From Hormoscilla sp. GM7CHS1pb (GTDB lineage: Bacteria > Cyanobacteriota > Cyanobacteriia > Cyanobacteriales > Desertifilaceae): a stretch of 64,000 nucleotides of DNA. The stretch covers positions 682,001 through 746,000 of the forward strand of contig JACONN010000005.1 of NCBI GenBank assembly GCA_014323675.1, read 5' to 3'. Every line of letters starts with the position of its first letter. Position 1 is the stretch's first letter. The notes under the pieces are model-generated. The model was not told the origin of the DNA. It was given only the letters and a program-made list of their open reading frames with translations, and made no database searches. Positions 8,322-16,509 of this stretch are shown in pieces. Made by a program: the position numbers and the translations under genes.

Positions 8322-8460
8322 CAGCTCTGCAGTCCGGTTGACTGATGGGTCTGGTACGCGATCGTTGGCAAATTGTTCGCCAGACTACCACCGACAGCGC
8401 TGTTCGAGATATACTCCAAAAGAGAAGCTGATTTTTGTAAGGAATTTTCTGAGGTCCGAT

Positions 8461-9138
8461 ATGAGATCCTCCTATGCAACCTCCTCTGCTAGAGCAGAAA
8501 TGAATGAACTGCGGCGCTTGAAAGGCTTACTGCCGCCGGAATTGCAGAGTTGGGTGATGGTGGAAGGAAACACTGAGGTGGGTCCACCATTGATCCGCTC
8601 TGAGGAAATTGGCAATGATGAAGTGGAAATCCAAGTTGACCTGGCAAAATGGGACCAGCTGGCGATCGACCAGCGGAATCTGCTATTTTGGCACGAAGTG
8701 GGACGAATACAAAATGATACCATTCCTAAAGATGGTTGGGAAATGGCCGCCCTGGCGATCGGGTTAGGGGGTGCGGTGGGCGAACTCTGGGTACAAGATG
8801 GCTTGCTGCTGATCTTGGCCCTGGGGCTTTGCGGCATTTCCGGCTACCGCTTGTATCAGAAAAATCGTGGCGATCGGGTATTAAATGACTCCATCGCCGC
8901 AGATGAGAAGGCGATCGCGATCGCCACTCGCTTTGGTTACACTCTTCCCAACGCCTACAAGAGTCTGGGTAGCGCCTTAAAGGTGTTAATTGAACAAACC
9001 CCCAAAAAGCGGAAGCGGGCTAAATACGAAGCGCGACTGCAAGCATTAAAACGCAGCGCTGCCAAGGCCAAAGCCAAAGTCAAAACTGACGGCAAGGAAA
9101 GAGTGCCATCTCAGCAATCTGAGAATATCTTCAATTAG
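8461..9138 (+). CDS. DUF3318 membrane protein
   Basis: The product from ATG 8461 has 225 residues and fits the cyanobacterial DUF3318 family: N-terminal RAEMNELRRLKGLLPPELQSWV, a degenerate metalloprotease-like LLFWHEVGRIQ, two hydrophobic segments (about 95-135) and a Lys/Ala-rich C-terminal tail. An earlier in-frame start at 8311 would add 50 residues that do not resemble the family, so I prefer 8461, preceded by GAGG. Function is unknown. Confidence 0.8.
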   Translation: MRSSYATSSARAEMNELRRLKGLLPPELQSWVMVEGNTEVGPPLIRSEEIGNDEVEIQVDLAKWDQLAIDQRNLLFWHEVGRIQNDTIPKDGWEMAALAIGLGGAVGELWVQDGLLLILALGLCGISGYRLYQKNRGDRVLNDSIAADEKAIAIATRFGYTLPNAYKSLGSALKVLIEQTPKKRKRAKYEARLQALKRSAAKAKAKVKTDGKERVPSQQSENIFN

Positions 9139-9155
9139 AGAAGAAAGATCCCCCC

Positions 9156-9270
9156 GTAGGTTGGGTTGCTCGTCAGCGAAACCCAACCTACAATTAAATT
9201 TCTGCAAAAGCGCGATCGATCGAGCCTCAGCCCAACCTACAATTAAATTTCTGCAAAAGCGCGATCGATC
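9156..9270. repeat. Inverted repeat and 40-bp perfect direct repeat
   Basis: GTAGGTTGGGTT/AACCCAACCTAC forms a hairpin at 9156-9191. Then a 40-bp block starting CCCAACCTACAATTAAATTT occurs at 9182-9221 and again, identically, at 9231-9270. The second copy contains the stop and last codons of the minus-strand gene that ends at 9243, so its 3' end has been duplicated locally. Confidence 0.8.
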
Positions 9271-10133
9271 AAGCTGCGAGCCAGGGTTTGAGTGCCAGTA
9301 TGTTCCATGTAGTTGGTGGTCAGATCCAGAAAAGCCCCGACATAGTCTAACTTGTCATCGGCAATGTCAATGAAATTTTGCAGGCTGTCCATGACGCCTT
9401 GTCGGGTGATGCCCCGATCGGCTATAAAGTTACCCATCCAGTCACTTACCGAGCCAAAGCTGTCACCAATAAAGCCCAACTTGCCACCGATATCGCCCCC
9501 AGGAATGAAATTGCTGATGCTGCTGAAAGTGGGATTATCTTCTAGGGACGAGAGGCTCAGCCCAGAGATAGTTTCGCCTACTTTCTTGATAAAATCGGGA
9601 CCGAGGGGAAGGATGCCGTCGAAGCAAACTAGGGCGGCCATCCGCATCAGGGAGGGACCGCTGTATTCCTCAACTAGAGACTTGAGAAAATCGCCAATGC
9701 TGTCCCCAGGAATACCATTAATTTGGCAGTAGGCAACGATCTCCACCACTAATTTGATCGCCAAATCGATGCTTTGAGCTTTGTCCGCTTTGGGGGTGAT
9801 TTTGGTCAAGAAGGACAGCAAGCCGATCTTCTGCCCTATTTTATTAGCTAAGGCTGCTGCACCCAAGGCTGTATCAGCATTATCTACCGTTTGGTACAGC
9901 CACATGGCTCGTTCGTATCCCTCGTCGGAATGGTGGTACAGATAGACCGCCCGTTCCCTGATCTGCTGAACGATCTCTGGATCTGTCTCGCCAGTTGTGT
10001 CTTCAATGATGTTGTTAAAGCCAATGATGTTGTTCCACTCCCCTGGCACGATATAATCTAGCGCTCGCAGGGACATGGTGGTTATGTTCTGCTCCGGCAG
10101 GCGATCGACCAATTCGATAATCGATTTGCTCAC
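9243..10133 (-). CDS. Conserved cyanobacterial protein of unknown function
   Basis: A 296-residue, mostly helical soluble protein starting at GTG with a strong AAGGAGG seven bases upstream. No motif of an enzyme is evident. It has a repeat-like middle (SGLSLSSLEDNPTFSSISNF, then glycine-rich GGDIGGKLGFIGDSFGSV) and an acidic, helical C-terminus. It ends inside a duplicated 40-bp block. It follows the lipoprotein gene on the minus strand by about 50 bases, so the two are probably an operon. Confidence 0.65.
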   Translation of the reverse strand: MSKSIIELVDRLPEQNITTMSLRALDYIVPGEWNNIIGFNNIIEDTTGETDPEIVQQIRERAVYLYHHSDEGYERAMWLYQTVDNADTALGAAALANKIGQKIGLLSFLTKITPKADKAQSIDLAIKLVVEIVAYCQINGIPGDSIGDFLKSLVEEYSGPSLMRMAALVCFDGILPLGPDFIKKVGETISGLSLSSLEDNPTFSSISNFIPGGDIGGKLGFIGDSFGSVSDWMGNFIADRGITRQGVMDSLQNFIDIADDKLDYVGAFLDLTTNYMEHTGTQTLARSLIDRAFAEI

Positions 10134-10181
10134 AATTTCCTCCTTCTGAGATGCTTGTTATCTGCAGGCTGTAGCTTGAGT

Positions 10182-10694
10182 TTAGCGGAGTCTGGCCAGA
10201 CCGCTGAGGTTAAATTTTGTCAACCAGTCTTCCCGATCGCTCGCCGTAAAGGAGGAGTCCCGGGACTGAACCGAGACCTGGAAGCGATCGGCCACCAAGA
10301 TCGAGGTTTTGGTCGAGCCCACGGTAGCGGCAGGATAGCCAGCAATTCTCTTGCTGCTGCTATTGAATTTACTGACAGCGCTGGGATTGTTGGCTGTATC
10401 AGAGATTGACAGCAGGGCCAATATTTTGCTGTCTTTTTTCAAGTTTGCCTGGGCAAAGCCTTTTTTCTCTTGGGTAAAGACGCGACTGAAGCCACCTGCA
10501 GAAGCAGGGAAGAATTTGTTGAGTTGACCCCCTGCCACTGGCTGTCCAGCTGAAGTTCGCGACTGAGCAGTCGGCGGCTGCTGGGTGCTTCTGGATGGGG
10601 CTTGGGGCGGGGCTGCCACACAGGATGTCACTAGGAGCAATGTGGCTAGCAGGAACGGTGCTATAGTTTTGCGCGTGCGGGACAAGAACATCAC
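10182..10694 (-). CDS. Small predicted lipoprotein
   Basis: 170 residues with a lipoprotein signal: basic MMFLSRTRKTI, hydrophobic PFLLATLLL, then lipobox VTSC at residues 22-25. A Pro/Ser/Gln-rich linker (26-55) leads to a beta-rich C-terminal domain (FARVF-like SRVFTQEKKGFAQANLKKDS and ILALLSISDTANN). It is expected to be anchored to a membrane on the periplasmic side. No known function is recognised. It is the first gene of a probable two-gene minus-strand unit. Confidence 0.65.
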   Translation of the reverse strand: MMFLSRTRKTIAPFLLATLLLVTSCVAAPPQAPSRSTQQPPTAQSRTSAGQPVAGGQLNKFFPASAGGFSRVFTQEKKGFAQANLKKDSKILALLSISDTANNPSAVSKFNSSSKRIAGYPAATVGSTKTSILVADRFQVSVQSRDSSFTASDREDWLTKFNLSGLARLR

Positions 10695-10780
10695 GGTCTC
10701 CTGATAATTTAGTTCTCCGATCTATTCTCGCTCAAAATTGGCCTTTTGTACCACCCGATACCAAATTTCTTTCTTATAGC

Positions 10781-11158
10781 CTATGCTAGCAGCTCTGAGT
10801 TTCCGTTTGTAGTATCGGATTCATTGGTGATTGGACGGCGGGGGTTTAGCATACCCTGCGATCGCAGTTTAGCCACCAAAGGAGATGGCCCTGCTTCTAG
10901 GCGCTTTCTTTCATCATCAGTCAATCCCCTTTCTATCTCCCCATCCATCTCCTCTTGATTATCCCAATAATAAGCCAAGGCTGCATGAATCTGGCTCATA
11001 CTCAAATGACGATACTGAAAGTGTAACTCTTCGGGACTCCAACCGTGAGTAAACTGCTCGGTGACTAATTCCACCACTTTCATTGTTGTTCCGGCGATAA
11101 TGGAGATGTGATTTTCATCCTGTTCTACATACTTATGCTCTGTTTGGGTGCGGTTCAT
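10781..11158 (-). CDS. DUF433 antitoxin-like protein
   Basis: A 125-residue protein with the DUF433 pattern (HISIIAGTTMKVVELVTEQF, then GWSPEELHFQYRHLSMSQIHAALAYYWDNQEEMD), a winged-helix fold found in type II antitoxins. GAGGAG precedes the ATG. No toxin gene is adjacent. A decayed copy of its 5' end and upstream region lies at 22195-22345. Confidence 0.8.
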   Translation of the reverse strand: MNRTQTEHKYVEQDENHISIIAGTTMKVVELVTEQFTHGWSPEELHFQYRHLSMSQIHAALAYYWDNQEEMDGEIERGLTDDERKRLEAGPSPLVAKLRSQGMLNPRRPITNESDTTNGNSELLA

Positions 11159-11418
11159 GTCTGGCTCCTCTTTTTTTACCTTACTACAAAGGAATATTTA
11201 ACTTGATTAGCTAAATCTTCTGCTTCGCTGACTTTAGCTATTATTTCCAAGTCCCGTACACATTCACCGGAAGCCTCTTGAAGTTTGTAATTCTATCTTA
11301 GCATAGGTTTGGCGCATTGCCTTCGCTCAAAACAGTTTTCTAGATGGATAATGGCGAATTGCCAATGCAGAAGGAACATGCATAAATCATCCTCAATTCA
11401 CAATTGTAAACTTTCAAA
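11159..11418. other. Intergenic stretch, no gene seen
   Basis: Contains a block (TTTGGCGCATTGCCTTCGCT near 11308) that recurs at 22329 downstream of the DUF433 relic. Otherwise nothing is recognised. Confidence 0.4.
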
Positions 11419-11835
11419 TCATTTAGTAGATGATTGAGGCTTTTTGGTGGCGATCGCCAATTTAACCTCTTCAATGCGACGCAATCTATCCATAACAGCA
11501 ACAACTCGACCGTGTTTGACTGCTTCATCGGCGTTCAAGATCGCGAGGGCTGTCTGTTCGGGCTGAATCAGTTTACGCACCTCCGCTTCGAGTTCGGAGA
11601 TCGCAACTGGCTGACGATTGAGTGCGATGGTTCCTTGAGGGTCGATCGTCACTGTAATTTGGGCAGTACGCTGAACTTGGGAGTTAGCTGCTTTCGGTAA
11701 ATTAACTGGCAGTCCTTCCGATCGCGTCAAAAATAGGGTAGAAATAATGAAAAAAGCCAGGATCGAAAAGATCGCGTCGATCATCGGCACAATATTGATC
11801 TCTGCCGGAGCATCCGGTTCATTGGGTAGACGCAT
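11419..11835 (-). CDS. exbD: ExbD/TolR-type biopolymer transport protein
   Basis: Proton-channel partner of ExbB that energises TonB. The product has 138 residues from the second ATG, which I prefer because AAGGAG lies eight bases before it; an ATG at 11856 is the alternative. One N-terminal membrane segment carries the essential aspartate in the family motif NIVPMIDAIFSILAFFII, followed by a periplasmic TolR/ExbD domain. The gene overlaps the end of exbB, so translation is coupled. Confidence 0.93.
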   Translation of the reverse strand: MRLPNEPDAPAEINIVPMIDAIFSILAFFIISTLFLTRSEGLPVNLPKAANSQVQRTAQITVTIDPQGTIALNRQPVAISELEAEVRKLIQPEQTALAILNADEAVKHGRVVAVMDRLRRIEEVKLAIATKKPQSSTK

Positions 11836-12469
11836 AGGATCGTTCTCCTTTTTCATAGTAACGGCGATAGATCAGTTCCAACTGGCCCCCATATTCTTGA
11901 ATTTGAGCCATCTCTCGGAGGTAAAGTCCCCGAAAAGTATTGGCAAACAGGAGGGTAAATATGGCCACGACTAATCCCATGACCGTGGAAGTCAGAGCTT
12001 CGCTAATACCACCGGTGACTCCGGCACTGGCACTACCCCCAATATCGCCAAGCTTGAGGGAGGCAAAAGAAGTAATCAAACCTAAAATGGTCCCCAACAA
12101 CCCCAGTAACGGCGCAACGCTGATAATCGTGTCAAACACTGTACTGAAACGCTTGAGTGTGGGGATTTCCGCCTGGGCCGCACTCTCCAGGGCCAAGCGA
12201 AATTCCTCTGAATTCGGCTGTTCTAACTCTAATGCTTCCAGAAAAATCCGGGCGATCGGCAAATCGACATTATATTTGAGCAGCTTGATCGCCGCTTCCG
12301 GGTCGTGGGCATAGCGCTTGAGCGTATCTCCGATCACCCGATTTTGCCGTTGTCGCAGCTTCGCCCAAAACCAGAGCCGCTCGAAGATCAGAGCGACTGA
12401 CAAAATTGAAAAACCGAGGAGTGGCCACGCGACTATACCACCCGATTGGAAAAAATTACTAATTTGCAT
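11819..12469 (-). CDS. exbB: ExbB/MotA/TolQ-type proton channel protein
   Basis: Inner-membrane proton channel that with ExbD powers TonB. About 216 residues from ATG 12469; a TTG at 12487 would add six. Three membrane segments are visible: residues about 9-30, 105-130 (SVAPLLGLLGTILGLITSF) and 150-175 (EALTSTVMGLVVAIFTLLF), with conserved Thr/Pro positions. It is divergent from btuB, with a FUR-family palindrome 60 bases upstream. With tonB at 19.8 kb it completes the energy-transducing complex. Confidence 0.93.
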   Translation of the reverse strand: MQISNFFQSGGIVAWPLLGFSILSVALIFERLWFWAKLRQRQNRVIGDTLKRYAHDPEAAIKLLKYNVDLPIARIFLEALELEQPNSEEFRLALESAAQAEIPTLKRFSTVFDTIISVAPLLGLLGTILGLITSFASLKLGDIGGSASAGVTGGISEALTSTVMGLVVAIFTLLFANTFRGLYLREMAQIQEYGGQLELIYRRYYEKGERSYASTQ

Positions 12470-12509
12470 CTGCTTTGTCTCAGGCAATCAAGGCGGTTGA
12501 AATTATAAC

Positions 12510-12830
12510 TCACTTATTTTACATTAAAGCTGATAATAATTATCAATAATTTTCAGTTTATTTAAGTTACCTTAAGCTATTGAAGAAATAAAGTATCAGC
12601 TCATCTCAGAGATAACACTGCCAGATTATTCATGCTGAAAGTATTGCTATGACTAAATTTCTGACATTTTACATAGTTGAGTTGATCGATTTAGCTATAT
12701 AGCTATAGTATAAAAAAATACATAATTCATTAAATATGCTAAGAAATTGGATAGATAAGAATGGATTATGCAAGAGAAAAAATAGAATCAATAAAAATTG
12801 ATATCAAAAAGGTGAATGCTTACAGCAGGT
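12510..12830. promoter_or_regulatory. Promoter block duplicated upstream of tonB
   Basis: About 300 bp shared with 19255-19555. Shared blocks include TTAAGCTATTGAA, CAGAGATAACACTGCC, TATTGCTATGACTA and GCAAGAGAAAAAAT. Both copies are followed by a structured leader, here the cobalamin riboswitch. The similarity stops shortly before the leaders. This suggests both transcripts share one transcription control. Confidence 0.75.
12531..12545. promoter_or_regulatory. FUR-family operator, Zur-box-like palindrome
   Basis: TGATAATAATTATCA is a perfect 7-1-7 palindrome. It fits the cyanobacterial Zur consensus TGANAATNATTNTCA and contains the 6-1-6 core GATAAT-A-ATTATC of Fur boxes. It lies 60 bases upstream of exbB, in the exbB/btuB divergent region. 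Which FUR-family member binds cannot be told from sequence. Confidence 0.65.
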
Positions 12831-12894
12831 GACTGACCAAATTGGATTTCTCCCAGGGATTCTCTTGACCGCGATCGAGGGAATGTGCTATGCT

Positions 12895-13020
12895 CCCCAA
12901 ATATCCGATCGGTTCTAACGGGGACCAGCCGTTAGAGGTAAGGGGGAAAGTTCGGTGTAAAGCCGGCGCTGTCCCGCAACTGTGATGAGACGCGGATGTC
13001 TCTCAGTCAGAATACCCGCC
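12895..13020 (+). ncRNA. Cobalamin (AdoCbl-type) riboswitch
   Basis: The order of conserved blocks is GGGGGAAAG, CGGTG, AAGCCGG, then the B12 box with GCTGTCCCGCAACTGTGA, and finally AGTCAGAATACCCGCC at the 3' end. This is the standard cobalamin aptamer. It lies 420 bases upstream of the BtuB-like receptor, so cobalamin should repress the receptor transcript. Confidence 0.9.
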
Positions 13021-13439
13021 GATTGCTTGTTCCACATTTACTCATCTGCGAGGTATGGATGATGATGATACCGATATTTTCGCTCGACCACGACCGGTTA
13101 CTTTGGCAGCATCGCTTCGGGTTAGGCAGCCAGAACTGGTCAAATTTACACCAATCTTTTGATTGTTTGCCTGCGCGCGGGGGGCCCCGCCTGCGACTGT
13201 GAGTCAGGCTAATAAATTTTTTGCATTCAGGTAACCGCGTTTTTGCCAGTAGAGATGAGCGTGGATTGTTCTCTGGCAAATATTTCGCCTGCGTCAGGTT
13301 TTTTGACTCTGGCGCGATCGCCTTTACCTGTCAAGAATTAATTAGTACGATCGCGCGATTCCACACGCGGCACACGCTTCGCGGCACACGCTTCGCTGCG
13401 CTACAGCAACGTCAAACAAATATTGGTGTATAAAAATAG
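13021..13439 (+). promoter_or_regulatory. Long leader between riboswitch and btuB
   Basis: 420 bases without a convincing gene. At 13188-13220 GCCTG/CAGGC with loop CGACTGTGAGT is followed by AATAAATTTTTTG, which could be an intrinsic terminator working with the riboswitch. The loop text GCGACTGTGAGTCAGG resembles a shortened B12 box plus the aptamer end, so it may be a degenerate partial copy. Near the gene, CGGCACACGCTTCG is repeated twice. Confidence 0.45.
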
Positions 13440-15533
13440 ATGCAATTTCGTTTACTTCCTTTACTAGCGATCGCTAGTTTGTTCGTCCACATCCCCACTG
13501 TACAGGCAGAACCCCTTGAGATCGCCGAGGATACAGAAGTTGAAGATGTAGAAGCGTCGGATACAGAAGCAGATGATGAAGATGAACAAGAAATCGACAT
13601 TACCGTGACAGGGGAACTGCTGAATCAACCCTTGTATGCTCCCTTCCGGCGCGAAGGAACTGTTCGAGAATCAACCCGCCCCGCCTACGTTATTAACCGC
13701 GAGCAAGTTGAGGCCACCGGAGCGCGAACTGTAGATGAGGCATTGCGATATTTACCGGGCATAATTAGTGAAGGGACTGCTGGCGGGCAACTCGGGTCCC
13801 TTAGCGGTCAGTTCATGCGCGGGGGGAATACCGAGCGAGTCCTAGTGCTGTTGGATGGTCGTCCCTTAAATGATGTTGGTTTCTTCGGTGGCTTTGACCT
13901 ATCGCAATTCTCTACCGACATTATAGAACAAATTGAAGTTGTTCCCGGTGGTGGCTCGACCCTTTATGGCTCCGATGCTATTGGTGGTGTTATCAATATT
14001 ATCACTCGTTTGCCGAAAGAGGAAGGTAATAAAATCTTACCTAGCTTCGGGTTTGGTAGTTTTGGCGAAGATCGACAAACTCTCCAGATGATTGGTCGCA
14101 ACGGCTCTTGGGGCTGGGTTCTGGGCTATAATCGCATTGATTCGGAAAGTGATTTTCCCTTTGAAATTAATGACGGTCAGTTTAGTTTTGAGGACTCGAC
14201 TGCTGATGATGTCTCCTTTGAAATAGACGATCGCCGCGACAATGCCGACGTTCTCTACAATAATGCCAGCGCGAAAATTATTGGAGATCTGAGCGATCGC
14301 CACCGCTTGACCTTCAGTGCCCTCTACCTGGACAAGGACCTTGGCGTTCCCCGTGGCGTTCCCATCCCAGTTTCGGGAAGTGTGGGAAACTTTAATAGCC
14401 TCACCCCGAATGCGCGACAAAATACCCGCGAATGGCTGCTGGATCTGACGTGGGAATTTAACATGGGCAATGGAGATGACTCCATTTTAACCGCCAAAAC
14501 TTCTTTTGATTCTCGCAATTACGACTTCGAGGACCCGGATCCGTCCGGTTCCCGGGACAAAGTCGATCGGACGGGAATTGGATTTCAGCTACAGCACAAC
14601 TGGCAATTGGCCGAGAATCAGAGGCTGAATTATGGCTTTGATTATCGCAGCGTAGATGCGGAAAACCGGACAAGTAGCGGGGGCGGACCTGAAGTGGAAA
14701 ATTACGATGGAAACATCAGTCAGGGGGCACTATTTGCTCGGTATCAATTGGATTTTTCTCCCAATTTGAGCGCTCATGTGGGTGTCCGTCAAGATTTTAG
14801 CAGCATTGAGGAGGGAGACGTCACTTCTCCCAGCGTCGGGGCCCGTTGGGGGATTACTGAGACGACTACGTTGCGAGCCAATTATGGTCGGAGTTTCCGG
14901 GCCCCGCTGCTTGTCAATTTGGAAGGTTTGGCGGCTTTTAATATAGAAGGAAACTCGGAATTAGAAGCGGAACGAGGGGACAGCTTTGATGTCGGCCTTG
15001 ACCAGCAGTTGGGCGATCGCGGTTTGCTGCGATTAACCTATTTTATCAACGATGTTGACGATTTGATTACCTTTGAATCCGGCAGTCCCAGCACCTATCG
15101 GAATATTGGGCGGGTGCGGACGACAGGTATTGAAGCGGCTCTGAACTTTCAAGTTTTTAAGAATGTATTTCTGATGGCTAACTATACCCTCAATGACCCG
15201 GAGATTAAGTCTGATGCTAACCGGGAGATTGTGGGAAATGAGTTTAGTTTCCGAGGCGCGGATATTCTCAATGTGGGGATATCATACGAGATTCCCACAG
15301 GGCTGTTTGTTGGGGTATTCTTGCACAATGTCTCCGATCGTTTTACCAATAATACGAATACCGAGACCTTGACGGCTTACACGACGGTGGACCTAAAGCT
15401 CCGGGTGCCCATTGGCGATCGCTTGGCGGTGAATGCCAGTTGGGACAACATCTTTAACGAGCAATTCCAGGAATTTCCTGGCTGGCCGGGACTGGGTAGT
15501 AACGCCCGTATAGGTTTGCATTTAAACTTTTGA
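13440..15533 (+). CDS. btuB: TonB-dependent outer-membrane receptor, BtuB-like
   Basis: 697 residues. Signal peptide (MQFRLLPLLAIASLFVHIP, cut after VQAEP), an acidic stretch, TonB-box-like EIDITVTG (about 51-58), plug domain (VINREQVEATGARTVDEALRY; GGSTLYGSDAIGGVINIIT) and a 22-strand barrel ending in aromatic LHLNF. The cobalamin riboswitch upstream and BtuF/BtuC-like genes downstream argue for corrinoid uptake; this is inference because receptor specificity cannot be read. The promoter block and the Zur-like box raise the option of metal control as well. Confidence 0.88.
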   Translation: MQFRLLPLLAIASLFVHIPTVQAEPLEIAEDTEVEDVEASDTEADDEDEQEIDITVTGELLNQPLYAPFRREGTVRESTRPAYVINREQVEATGARTVDEALRYLPGIISEGTAGGQLGSLSGQFMRGGNTERVLVLLDGRPLNDVGFFGGFDLSQFSTDIIEQIEVVPGGGSTLYGSDAIGGVINIITRLPKEEGNKILPSFGFGSFGEDRQTLQMIGRNGSWGWVLGYNRIDSESDFPFEINDGQFSFEDSTADDVSFEIDDRRDNADVLYNNASAKIIGDLSDRHRLTFSALYLDKDLGVPRGVPIPVSGSVGNFNSLTPNARQNTREWLLDLTWEFNMGNGDDSILTAKTSFDSRNYDFEDPDPSGSRDKVDRTGIGFQLQHNWQLAENQRLNYGFDYRSVDAENRTSSGGGPEVENYDGNISQGALFARYQLDFSPNLSAHVGVRQDFSSIEEGDVTSPSVGARWGITETTTLRANYGRSFRAPLLVNLEGLAAFNIEGNSELEAERGDSFDVGLDQQLGDRGLLRLTYFINDVDDLITFESGSPSTYRNIGRVRTTGIEAALNFQVFKNVFLMANYTLNDPEIKSDANREIVGNEFSFRGADILNVGISYEIPTGLFVGVFLHNVSDRFTNNTNTETLTAYTTVDLKLRVPIGDRLAVNASWDNIFNEQFQEFPGWPGLGSNARIGLHLNF

Positions 15534-15571
15534 TGTTGTGTATAATTCCAGTAAGTAAATTGGGAGTATCT

Positions 15572-16444
15572 ATGACTGGATTTAACCGCTGGGTTACAGC
15601 CCTGCACAAACAAACCGAAGAGCGATCGCCCACCAATTGGAATTTAGTGTACGAAGACTTTCCCCACACAATTGACGTTACCGGACCTCTGCTTTACACC
15701 CTGTTTCAGGAACAATGGCAGCAAGTGCAGATCGGTCACATCGTCGAAGGGAGCGTATTGGAGTTAGAATTTACCAGCGAACCCAAACTCTGCGTGCTGT
15801 ATGATGGCTATTTAACCGTAGCAACAGAGGGCTGGCACCTGCATTTGTGCTTGGAAGAACATCTGGGAGGTCCGCTGTGCAAAACGCCTCCCGAACTGCG
15901 CCAACATCGCGTCGTCAGTCGGGCCGCATTGTACCGTCGAAAAAATCCCCAGGGAGAACCTCGGATGTGGGGAATTCAGTTCTGGAATGGCGCGGGGGAA
16001 AAAATGATGACGCTGTTTTTACCTAATCCTTACCTGGGTGATGGTGAAGACTTGCTCCCGGAGAGCAAACCCCGTCAGGAAAAGCTGCAACTTTATTCAC
16101 AACTCCGCGACATTTACGTGCTAGGTAAGTCTCCGATCCCCTTTGAAGATAATCCTCTGAAACGTCCTTATTTGTCCGTTTGTCGATCGAGTCGCTGCTA
16201 TCCATCGCGCCAGTGGCAACCGACTTTTGAGGCTTTGCAGTCAGCAGTGGAAAAAGCGGGGTTAGATGTTCAGGTAATTACTTCTGGCTGTTTGGAAGTT
16301 TGCCGCATGGGACCAGTGGTGTTTTATTCGGGAGACAGAACTTGGTACACTCGCGCTACTCCCGAGGTGGCCGATCGTATTGTTTCCGAACATCTCGTTA
16401 AAGGTGAGAAACTCGCCAAACATCTTTATTCTCCAGCAGTTTGA
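15572..16444 (+). CDS. Thioredoxin-like [2Fe-2S] ferredoxin-domain protein in the cobalamin cluster
   Basis: 290 residues from ATG 15572 (GGGAG eight bases upstream; an earlier ATG at 15530 overlaps the btuB stop). Residues 1-190 form an unassigned beta-rich domain. The C-terminal 90 residues form a thioredoxin-like ferredoxin domain: SVCRSSRCYPSRQW and ITSGCLEVCRMGPVV, giving the C-x4-C and C-x3-C cluster ligands. Related ferredoxins (CbiW type) occur with cobalamin synthesis genes. Placed between receptor and binding protein, it may take part in reductive handling of the imported corrinoid or cobalt chelate. The acceptor is unknown. Confidence 0.75.
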   Translation: MTGFNRWVTALHKQTEERSPTNWNLVYEDFPHTIDVTGPLLYTLFQEQWQQVQIGHIVEGSVLELEFTSEPKLCVLYDGYLTVATEGWHLHLCLEEHLGGPLCKTPPELRQHRVVSRAALYRRKNPQGEPRMWGIQFWNGAGEKMMTLFLPNPYLGDGEDLLPESKPRQEKLQLYSQLRDIYVLGKSPIPFEDNPLKRPYLSVCRSSRCYPSRQWQPTFEALQSAVEKAGLDVQVITSGCLEVCRMGPVVFYSGDRTWYTRATPEVADRIVSEHLVKGEKLAKHLYSPAV

Positions 16445-16509
16445 TCTGCCACGCACCCGTTCCCAGGATCGGTCTGGGAATGGGGCTTTGAGATCGCTTT
16501 AATTATTGG

